Below are positions 7,928 to 14,736 of a stretch of 37,478 bases of DNA, in pieces; within the stretch, counting starts at the first letter, position 1, and every line of letters begins with the position of its first letter. Origin of the DNA: an uncultured Granulicella sp. (GTDB lineage: Bacteria; Acidobacteriota; Terriglobia; Terriglobales; Acidobacteriaceae); the NCBI GenBank assembly GCA_937873145.1, contig CALMVK010000211.1, positions 1 to 37,478 of the forward strand, in the 5' to 3' direction. Position numbers and translations under genes: made by a program. The notes under the pieces are model-generated. The model did no database searches. It had not been told where the DNA came from and saw only the letters and a list, made by a program, of their open reading frames with translations.

Positions 7928-8181
7928 TGTAGGCTCTCCCAGGCGTAGTTTCTTCTTTCAAAAGATGCCGGGAACGAAGACCAGATTCAAAAACGATTGT
8001 AGATAGCGAGTGTGGCGAGGAATAGACAAGCGCCGTGCGCTGATCGGGTGCCCGGCGTGCTGTGTACCAAGGTGGGTACGCTCGTGGAAAACATGGGCTG
8101 TATGGAAGCCGATGCAATGAAAGAATAAGGCAGATCGCAGGCCGTTGAGGCGATCGATCTTCCGTTCCGGAGAACCAATCC

Positions 8182-9828
8182 ATGGCTGCCATGCCTGAAA
8201 ACGACTTCCGCATTCATTACGATGACGCCTCTCCACGCGGTGCCCGCATCAAGGTGATCGGCGTGGGCGGGGGCGGCAACAATGCCGTCAACCGCATGAT
8301 TGCGGCTCACGTTGAGGGGGTTGAGTTTATTGCGGCCAACACGGACGTGCAGGCATTGCAGAGCTCGAATGCAGCGGTCAAGCTGCAGCTTGGGGTGAAG
8401 CTGACCAGCGGGCTGGGTGCGGGCGCGAACCCGGATGTGGGCCGGCGCGCGGCGCTTGAAGATTCGGACAAGATTATCGAGTCGCTGGAGGGCGCGGACA
8501 TGGTTTTTGTCACGGCCGGGCTCGGCGGCGGTACAGGTACGGGCGCGGCTCCGGTGATCGCTTCGCTGGCCAGTGAGATGGGCGCGCTGACCGTGGCGGT
8601 CGTCACCCGGCCGTTTGCGTTTGAAGGCAAGCGTCGCATGATGCAGGCCGAGCGCGGCTTGCAGGAGCTGCTGGACTCGGTTGACACGGTGATCGTGATC
8701 CCGAATGAGAAGCTGCTAGCGGTAGCTAAAGATGCGGGCTTCTTCGAGAGCTTCCGCATCGCGGACGACGTGCTGCGCCAAGGCGTGCAAGGCATTACCG
8801 ATATCATTACGGTATCGGGCGTGATCAACCGCGACTTTGCCGACGTGAAGACTACGATGGCGGGCATGGGGTACGCGGTGATGGGGACGGCACTGCGCTC
8901 CGGGCCGACGCGTGCGGTCGACGCGGCGGTGGCTGCGATGGCGTCGCCGCTGCTTGAGTCGGGCGCGATCGACGGAGCTAAGGGTATCCTGATCAACATT
9001 ACCGGCTCGTCCTCGCTGAAGCTGAGCGAGGTAAATGAGGCTTCTACTATTATCCAGAATGCCGCGCATGAAGACGCCAACATCATCTTTGGCGCGGTGC
9101 AGGATGAGGCGATGGCCGATGAGGTGAAGATTACGGTGATCGCAACCGGCTTTCGCCAGGGCGACTCCGGGCCGCGGCGCGAGCGCATGCTGGCTGAGCC
9201 GACGCTGCCGACGATTCACTATAGCGGTTCCGTGGCCCAGCGCGTGGCTACGCCGGCAGTTGTCTCCGTGCCTTCCGCGCCGGCGTCTACTGAGATGAGT
9301 TCGGTGACGGCTCAGCCGGTAATCGCGGTTGCGCCGACGATCGCTGCGCCGGTGGAGGCGGCTCGCCGGCCGGAGATTGTCGGCGAGAACGAGACGGAGC
9401 AGGAGTTGGCCGGGTCTGGGCTTCTTGAAGGAGAGCCAGCTCAATCCCTTGAAGAGGAGTTTGCTCCGGAGCCGTTTGCGCAGTCTGCGGTTTCTGCCGT
9501 GCCGGAACTTGTGCCCGTGCCGCGATCGGTCTTTGACGACGATTTCTTTCGTTCGCCGCGGCGTATGTCGATTGAGCCGGAATCGGTAGATATAGATAGT
9601 CGCATGCCTTCGGCGCGCGGCTTCGACTCGCCCGACTCGACCCGGCCGCTGCGCCTGCAGTACCACGGTGCGGGCCGCGAAGAGACGCAGCGGACCTTTG
9701 TCGGTGAACCGGAAGCGGTGGCTGGAGATACGGTGCGCATCTTCTCCACGGTCCAGTCCGCTGTCCAGGATGAGCCTGCGCAGGCGGATGAGCTGGATAT
9801 TCCGGCCTTTCTCAGGCGGGCTCATTAG
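8182..9828 (+). CDS. ftsZ: Cell division protein FtsZ with long C-terminal linker
   Basis: FtsZ is the tubulin-like GTPase that forms the division ring. In this 548-residue protein the globular domain (about 20-330) contains [16 protein letters not shown], the tubulin signature GGGTGTG (115-121), and the T7 loop INRDFADVK with Asp218 and Asp221 for GTP hydrolysis. After residue 330 comes an acidic, Pro/Ala/Val-rich linker of about 200 residues, longer than that of E. coli FtsZ. The protein ends with [10 protein letters not shown], the conserved C-terminal peptide that binds FtsA and other partners. The start has CGGAGA eight bases upstream. The 254 bp region shared with the divergent MFS gene must hold its promoter, since ftsA does not read directly into it; I see no clear -35/-10 pair there. 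Confidence 0.97.
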   Translation: MAAMPENDFRIHYDDASPRGARIKVIGVGGGGNNAVNRMIAAHVEGVEFIAANTDVQALQSSNAAVKLQLGVKLTSGLGAGANPDVGRRAALEDSDKIIESLEGADMVFVTAGLGGGTGTGAAPVIASLASEMGALTVAVVTRPFAFEGKRRMMQAERGLQELLDSVDTVIVIPNEKLLAVAKDAGFFESFRIADDVLRQGVQGITDIITVSGVINRDFADVKTTMAGMGYAVMGTALRSGPTRAVDAAVAAMASPLLESGAIDGAKGILINITGSSSLKLSEVNEASTIIQNAAHEDANIIFGAVQDEAMADEVKITVIATGFRQGDSGPRRERMLAEPTLPTIHYSGSVAQRVATPAVVSVPSAPASTEMSSVTAQPVIAVAPTIAAPVEAARRPEIVGENETEQELAGSGLLEGEPAQSLEEEFAPEPFAQSAVSAVPELVPVPRSVFDDDFFRSPRRMSIEPESVDIDSRMPSARGFDSPDSTRPLRLQYHGAGREETQRTFVGEPEAVAGDTVRIFSTVQSAVQDEPAQADELDIPAFLRRAH

Positions 9829-10017
9829 CCACCATCCCTGCTCGTTGAGAAACCAACTGCCCCCTGTGTCGTCCAATGATGAGGGGTCGTTACACTGAAG
9901 GTTGCAGGCTTATGCCCCGAATGGGGATTTGCGAGAAGCGTTAGTTACAGGGTTGTCCCCCTTTGTGGGATCGTCTCGTGGTTCAGTTTTGATGAAGATG
10001 AGTGTGGGAGTAGCTTC

Positions 10018-11298
10018 ATGATGCGACAGGCCGCGGCGAGACATCTCGGGATCGTCTCTACTTTGCTCAGTGTGCTGTGTATTGCCTGCGTTTCGGCGGG
10101 CATGGCGGTCGCGCATCCTGTTGCGTATAAACGCAGCGCCGTCCGTAAGACTCACGTCGCAGCGGCCTCGTCTAGCGTGTCTCGTTCACTGTCTGCCCGC
10201 GGCTCGCGTCATGTGGCTTCAGGGAGAGCGGTGGTCCGCAGCGCGGCACCTGTGCGGGTTGTGCGCGGGCGCCGTGGACGGTTGGTTCGCGTCGCCGCGC
10301 ATCCCCGCTTTGCGGAGCGGTTCTATGCCAGCTCCTTTGCGGACAACCTGACCGCCGGTGATCAGATAGGCGGAGAGGATCCGGTGGTTCGTGCGGCTGC
10401 GATTGATGCTCTTGGGAATATGAACGGAACCGCGGTGGCAATCGACCCCAGCACAGGCCGCATCCTGGCGATGGTGAACCAGAAGCTTGCGCTCTCCGGT
10501 GGAGCCGAGCCTTGCTCAACCATCAAGCTGACCGTCGCGCTGGCAGCTCTGCAAGAAGGCCTTATCACGCGGGAGACTCCTGTAGCTTTGGGCGGAGGAT
10601 ACCATGTGACCCTAACTGAGGCGCTTGCTCACTCCAATAATCTCTACTTCGAAACGCTTGGACGTGCGCTGGGTTTTGAACGCGTCAAGCACTATGCCAA
10701 CCAGCTTGGCCTGGGCGAGCTGGCCGGATTCGATATTGCCGGCGAACAGCTTGGTACTTACCCGGACCAGGCGCTGCCGGCAGCCTTGGGAGGTGTCGGG
10801 CGGATGTGCTCTTTTGGCGAGAGTGTCAGCATGACGCCGCTGCAGCTGGGGGCGATTGTCTCCGCGATTGCCAATGGCGGCACGCTTTATTATCTGCAGC
10901 ATCCACTGAGTCCGGCAGACATCGGCAACTTTGAGCCTAAGGTCAAGCGGACACTCGACATCGGCCGTATTCTTCCGGAGATGCAGCCCGGAATGCTGGC
11001 CGTGACCCAATATGGAACTGCGCGCAGCCTTCGCACAAACTTTACCGAGTTTCCGGTGATGGGGAAGACGGGGACCTGCTCGAATAACGGCACCCGCTTC
11101 GGCTGGTTCGGCTCGTATGCCGAGACGCCCAATGGCCGGATTGTAACGGTAATTTTTCTGGAAGGCGGCAGGCCTACGTTCGGTCCGAAAGCGGCTGAGT
11201 TGACTGGAGAGTTTTATCGTTCGCTTTACGATCGGAATTACTTTAGCCCGCGTAACGGACCGGTAGTCGCGCATCTTTCGGCGCCGGCGAGCAGGTAG
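10018..11298 (+). CDS. Penicillin-binding transpeptidase-domain protein, short form
   Basis: This 426-residue protein has all three serine acyltransferase motifs of penicillin-binding proteins: STIK (Ser167, Lys170), SNN (206-208) and KTG (350-352). Other expected segments are VAIDPSTGRILAMVN and VSMTPLQLGAIVSAIANGG. An N-terminal hydrophobic segment (about 10-32) serves as membrane anchor or signal. It is followed by an Arg/Ser/Ala/Val-rich low-complexity stretch (34-95) instead of the usual PBP dimerisation domain. It probably cross-links peptidoglycan in the periplasm; whether it is a true D,D-transpeptidase is inferred. GGGAG lies seven bases before the first of two adjacent ATGs. It is 189 bp downstream of ftsZ on the same strand, and its location suggests a septal or growth role. 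It converges on the metal operon. Confidence 0.85.
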   Translation: MMRQAAARHLGIVSTLLSVLCIACVSAGMAVAHPVAYKRSAVRKTHVAAASSSVSRSLSARGSRHVASGRAVVRSAAPVRVVRGRRGRLVRVAAHPRFAERFYASSFADNLTAGDQIGGEDPVVRAAAIDALGNMNGTAVAIDPSTGRILAMVNQKLALSGGAEPCSTIKLTVALAALQEGLITRETPVALGGGYHVTLTEALAHSNNLYFETLGRALGFERVKHYANQLGLGELAGFDIAGEQLGTYPDQALPAALGGVGRMCSFGESVSMTPLQLGAIVSAIANGGTLYYLQHPLSPADIGNFEPKVKRTLDIGRILPEMQPGMLAVTQYGTARSLRTNFTEFPVMGKTGTCSNNGTRFGWFGSYAETPNGRIVTVIFLEGGRPTFGPKAAELTGEFYRSLYDRNYFSPRNGPVVAHLSAPASR

Positions 11299-11321
11299 AT
11301 CGCTTTCTCACGGTAAGTTTG

Positions 11322-11888
11322 TTATTGCTGAGTTGCGGGCTGGTCGCGAAGCTCGTCCAGCTTTGCAGTCTGTTCTGGGCTGAGCTCTTTGCGAATTTGA
11401 AGCGACATGTGAACTTCTGCTTTTTCCAGTTCAGCTCGTGCCTCTGTAACGCGATCGATCTGCTGAAAGATCTGTCCCTCGTCGAGATCTTTGGCCCGGA
11501 TCGTCTTCGACAACGACGATTCTTCCTGCTGAAGATTTTTGTAGAGTTTGAGCAGATTGTCCCGGTTTGCGCCGAAGACGTCGTCCATGCGGTGCTGCTG
11601 CCGCGAGTCCAGGCGCAGTTCCTTGGCGACGGAACTATCGTCCCACCAACGGCTTGGCGTCGCGAGCAGGTGACTCATACGGTTGTCCGGTGTGCCTCTG
11701 CCGATCATGGTATCGCGGGGAGACGGCATGGCAGACCGGCCGAAGCCCCCGCCACCTCCGAAACCACCTCCGCCCATGCCACCACCTCCGCCTCCGTGCC
11801 CTTGTGCGCTGGCAAGGTGGACAGTCGAGCCTACGAAAAACCAGAGCGCCGCGGCGCGCCACCGGGTCTCTGCCGAGCGTGACCGCAT
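11322..11888 (-). CDS. Spy/CpxP/CnrX-like periplasmic metal-resistance protein
   Basis: This 188-residue exported protein begins with a signal peptide (1-28, ending ...HLASAQ). A Gly-rich stretch follows (about 30-50). The helical domain has the LTxxQ-type pattern of the Spy/CpxP/ZraP/CnrX superfamily: LRLDSRQQHRMDDVF near residue 97 and ELSPEQTAKLDELRD near the C-terminus, with long charged amphipathic helices between. His and Met in HRM and VHMSL are possible metal ligands, but none is proven. ATG at 11888 shares its A with the stop codon of the anti-sigma gene (TGATG), so it is translationally coupled. Read-through upstream of this ATG in the same frame is a shadow over the anti-sigma gene. 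In this context it may be the periplasmic metal sensor of the sigma system, as CnrX is, or a metal-buffering chaperone. Confidence 0.75.
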   Translation of the reverse strand: MRSRSAETRWRAAALWFFVGSTVHLASAQGHGGGGGGMGGGGFGGGGGFGRSAMPSPRDTMIGRGTPDNRMSHLLATPSRWWDDSSVAKELRLDSRQQHRMDDVFGANRDNLLKLYKNLQQEESSLSKTIRAKDLDEGQIFQQIDRVTEARAELEKAEVHMSLQIRKELSPEQTAKLDELRDQPATQQ

Positions 11889-12418
11889 CAATCGCGGTCC
11901 TGAGCAGACGCGGGATGTGGCGCCGTGCTGCTTGCTGCGTGGACAAGCGCGGGTGGCGCGGACTCCGGCTCGGTGAGCTCTGCATCGATGGCTTCGAGCA
12001 TGGCGTTGTCCCGGGCGATCTGTTGTGCGCGTGTTTCTGGAGCGAAGGCCCGGATAGCCGGAGGCGTGGCCGCATCGAGCACCGGACGAGCAGAGTTCCA
12101 CAGATGCGTCCATGCGGTGAGGCCTGCAACGGCCCCGAGCAACAGCATCGTTGCCATGGACCGTGCCATAGGCGCTGTTATATGACGGGTTGGCGTATGG
12201 GTGGAGAGGTCGCGTGTGAAGGTGTTCGAGCGCGCCTGGGCCCAGGCGAGCGACGCGACGTTATAGGCCTCGATCGACTCGGAGAGGGAGGTGATCCGAT
12301 CTCGGCAAGAAGCGCAACCTGCGCCGTGGGTTTGTACGGCAGGCCGGGCCGCACCGATCATCAGCTCGTCCAACTCCTCCAGTTCTTCCGGGGTCAGGGG
12401 ACACTCAGCCGAGGTCAT
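11888..12418 (-). CDS. Membrane anti-sigma factor with HxxxCxxC zinc motif
   Basis: This 176-residue protein has an N-terminal domain with His31-x3-Cys35-x2-Cys38 (HGAGCASC), the zinc-associated anti-sigma signature. One membrane helix follows (about 88-106, SMATMLLLGAVAGLTAW), then a periplasmic tail of about 70 residues with no recognised domain. It would bind and hold the ECF sigma factor encoded just upstream, releasing it on a periplasmic or metal signal. Its ATG overlaps the sigma stop codon (ATGA at 12415-12418), and its own stop overlaps the start of the Spy-like gene, so the three proteins are likely made in fixed ratio. The role rests on the motif, topology and position; overall similarity to named anti-sigma factors is low to the eye. 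Confidence 0.75.
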   Translation of the reverse strand: MTSAECPLTPEELEELDELMIGAARPAVQTHGAGCASCRDRITSLSESIEAYNVASLAWAQARSNTFTRDLSTHTPTRHITAPMARSMATMLLLGAVAGLTAWTHLWNSARPVLDAATPPAIRAFAPETRAQQIARDNAMLEAIDAELTEPESAPPALVHAASSTAPHPASAQDRD

Positions 12419-13119
12419 GACCGGCCTCCCAACTGGTTCCGGATCGCCTTGAGCGCGCGGTGCAGATGTGTTTTTACGGTGTTGACCGGCATCTTCATGG
12501 CTGCCGAGATTTCGCTCAGCTCCATTTCGTCCGAGAATTTCATGAGGAAGATCGTTCGCTGGTTGAAGGAGAGCGTCTCGATGATTTGAGAGAGCGCCGC
12601 AACCTTCTGCCGGGCAATCAGCCGAGCTTCCAGGCCCGACTCTTCACTGGCGATAAATGAAGCTACGTCGGTGACATCGATGGCGGAGGCACGCGCCTGC
12701 TTCCAGAAGCGGAATTTCTGGGTGCGTTGATGGTCGCGTACCAGGTTGACGGCGATGCTGGTCAGCCAGGTGTTCACGCTGGAGTCGCCGCGAAAGCTGG
12801 CCCGGGCGTTGTAGGCCTTGAGCAGGCAGTCCTGCACGATCGTCTCAGCCAGATCCGGATCGCCAGTCGAGAAGGTGACGAAGCGGAGCAGGCGCGGACG
12901 ATGATTCTTGACCAGAGCGTCGATATCGTCCAGCTCCGTGGCGGGGCGGGGCTCGGCTTCGGCAGGCCAGGTACGCGGAGTGTCCTTCGCCGGGAAGGTG
13001 GAAGGAAAGATACGGCTGGAAGCTGGATTGAACGCTGCCAAAGGAGACTCCAAAAAAGAGCGAAGACGGAGGTTGCAGGGAGAACTGCCACCTCCCGTGG
13101 ATGGGAAAGCAGCAGACAT
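12415..13119 (-). CDS. ECF-type RNA polymerase sigma factor
   Basis: This 234-residue protein has the two ECF sigma domains. Region 2 (about 68-135) contains LLRFVTFSTGDPDLAETIVQ, SVNTWLTSIAVNLVRDHQR and the DCLLKAYNARASF helix. Region 4 (about 178-228) has LSFNQRTIFLMKF and the HTH segment ISAAMKMPVNTVKTHLHRALKAIR. The first 60 or so residues are an extra Pro/Ser-rich extension, making it longer than a typical ECF factor of about 190 residues. The start has AAGG a few bases upstream. It is followed by an overlapping anti-sigma gene and lies 75 bp behind the outer-membrane efflux gene. This suggests that it controls the metal-efflux operon, probably with autoregulation. Alternatively it serves general envelope stress. 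Confidence 0.92.
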   Translation of the reverse strand: MSAAFPSTGGGSSPCNLRLRSFLESPLAAFNPASSRIFPSTFPAKDTPRTWPAEAEPRPATELDDIDALVKNHRPRLLRFVTFSTGDPDLAETIVQDCLLKAYNARASFRGDSSVNTWLTSIAVNLVRDHQRTQKFRFWKQARASAIDVTDVASFIASEESGLEARLIARQKVAALSQIIETLSFNQRTIFLMKFSDEMELSEISAAMKMPVNTVKTHLHRALKAIRNQLGGRS

Positions 13120-13143
13120 CTACCTTCTGCACTCCATGTTTTG

Positions 13144-13170
13144 GACGCAGGACAAAGCCGGAAAGGTTAC
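13144..13170 (-). promoter_or_regulatory. Candidate ECF-type promoter for sigma/anti-sigma/Spy genes
   Basis: In the 75 bp gap before the sigma gene, the minus strand carries GTAACC (13165-13170), a 17-base spacer and CGTC (13144-13147). This matches the general ECF pattern AAC...CGTC seen at autoregulated sigma promoters. Transcription would begin only some 15-20 bases before the sigma ATG at 13119. No equivalent pair was found upstream of the adaptor gene at 19126. Confidence 0.4.
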
Positions 13171-13194
13171 GCGGCAAGGATGTCCCAGGATGCC

Positions 13195-14736
13195 CTAGGG
13201 TGTTAGATCGACCGCAGCCGACTCGCTCAGCTGATGGATGGCCAGCCAAGTGGTTAGGTAGGCGTTCAGCGCGTCGCTGGTCGAGGAGCGCGCGTCGCGC
13301 AGGGCGTCCAGGTAGTCGATCAGCGCGATGCCGCCGTGCTCGAAGGCGAACTGAGCGATGGTGAGCACGTCGCGGGATTCTTCGAGGTAGTGGTCGGTGA
13401 AGCGGTCGGAGAGAGTTTTTGCTTGCACATAGCCGACCCAGGCCTGGGCCACGTCCGAGAGGACCTGGTTGCGCGCGGCCAGCTCTGTGAACCGGCTGGC
13501 ATCGGCCTGGATCCGAGTGGTCTGTTTGTTGCCCTGGTTTTTGTCGAAGATGCGCAGAGGGATGTTGATGGAGAAGCCGGCGGAGTTTTCCGGGCCGCTG
13601 CGGTCGTACTCGGCCTCGAGCGTTGGGTCGGCCGTACCCTGGGCGATGGCGAGCCGGGCGTTGGCTTCGGCGGCCAGCACACCCTGGCGCGCGGCGGCGT
13701 AGTCCGGACGCAGGGCGAGGGCCTGCTGGGTGAGCTGGTCGAGGGTTTGGGGGACCAGCGGGGGCAGCACGTCCCCCTTGATGTCGAAGTTCCCAGACGG
13801 TGTCTGGACGCCCATCAGGGTTTGCAGCTGAAAGCTCGCCTGCTGCAGGGTGATGATGTCGTTGGCCTGATCGCTTTCAAAGTTGCCAAGCTGCAGATCG
13901 AGCCGCTCGAAGTCGAGCTTGCCGAGGTCACCGGCCTTGTAACGATCGTTGGCGATCTCTACCTCATGTTGGTAGTCCTTTAAGCTGGCGTTGGCGAGCT
14001 CGAGCGCGTCCTTGGCGACCAGCATGTGGATGAACGCCTGCTTGACGGTGAAGACGGTCTGGCGGATGCTGTCTTCCAGTTGGGCGGCGGTTTGCGCGGT
14101 CGTGGCCTGCGCGTTCTCGATGCGGAAGCGGCGCTTGTTTCCGCGCTCGAAGAGCCGGGAGAATTGGGCGCTGACGTTATACGGGGTGCCGGCGCTGGCG
14201 GGTTCGGTCAGGTCCGTGCCGTACAGGGTGAAGTACGGGTTGGTGCGCACGGCTGCCTGGATCTCCTGCGCGCGGACGGCCCGCAGGTTTTGCTGGGCGG
14301 CCAGGATGGTTGGATTGCGCGCTTCGACGGCGTCGAGTACCTGCCGCAAGGTCAGCGCGCCGGGCTTTGAAGCAGGCGGTTTGCGTGGATCAGGCCCGAG
14401 AGCGGTGCTGCCGGCGTAGACCTCGGCTGCCGACTGGCCGTTTTGCGCGCCAGTGGCCGCACCCTGCTGGCCAGTAGCTCCGGGGGCCGCTCCCGCTCCG
14501 TGCCCGCCGGCGGCGGCTCCACCGGCGGCGGCTCCGGCTCCGGGTCCGGACGCGCCCGAGCCCGCGCCGGCTCCGCCTGCGCCGCCCGCTCCGCCCCCAC
14601 CACCTCCGCCTCCCTGGGCGATCAGCGCAGGCGAGGTGACGAGGGTGAGCGCCAGGAGAGCTGCGACGGTGCGTGCGGCAGAGCGGACCTGAGAGGTTGA
14701 AGGTACTTTTGTCCTGGTCTTTATCGTCAATTTCAA
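13195..14736 (-). CDS. TolC-family outer membrane efflux protein (CzcC/CusC role)
   Basis: This 513-residue protein is the outer-membrane channel of the tripartite metal pump. A signal peptide (about 1-40) is followed by a Gly/Ala-rich low-complexity segment (42-103). Then come the two OEP repeats, beginning LTLRQVLDAVEARNPTILAAQQNL, with long alpha-helical barrel segments and TPYNVSAQFSRLFERGNKR and FSINIPLRIFDKNQGN as beta-strand regions. The second repeat starts near LDQLTQQALALRPDYAAARQGV. Apart from the Gly-rich insert, the length fits the CzcC family. Its ATG overlaps the stop codon of the pump gene (14733-14736). It is the last structural gene of the efflux set before the sigma-factor module. 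Confidence 0.9.
   Translation of the reverse strand: MKLTIKTRTKVPSTSQVRSAARTVAALLALTLVTSPALIAQGGGGGGGGAGGAGGAGAGSGASGPGAGAAAGGAAAGGHGAGAAPGATGQQGAATGAQNGQSAAEVYAGSTALGPDPRKPPASKPGALTLRQVLDAVEARNPTILAAQQNLRAVRAQEIQAAVRTNPYFTLYGTDLTEPASAGTPYNVSAQFSRLFERGNKRRFRIENAQATTAQTAAQLEDSIRQTVFTVKQAFIHMLVAKDALELANASLKDYQHEVEIANDRYKAGDLGKLDFERLDLQLGNFESDQANDIITLQQASFQLQTLMGVQTPSGNFDIKGDVLPPLVPQTLDQLTQQALALRPDYAAARQGVLAAEANARLAIAQGTADPTLEAEYDRSGPENSAGFSINIPLRIFDKNQGNKQTTRIQADASRFTELAARNQVLSDVAQAWVGYVQAKTLSDRFTDHYLEESRDVLTIAQFAFEHGGIALIDYLDALRDARSSTSDALNAYLTTWLAIHQLSESAAVDLTP

Noticed and set aside
8716-9876. 386-codon frame antisense to ftsZ
   Set aside because: Arg/His-rich shadow; ftsZ on the other strand is certain.
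9911-9930. CCCC-GAAT-GGGG as an ftsZ terminator
   Set aside because: The stem is only 4 bp with a mismatch beyond it and a very short T-run.
11889-12113. N-terminal extension of the Spy-like frame up to 12113
   Set aside because: It would overlap the anti-sigma gene in another frame and bury the clear signal peptide that begins at 11888.
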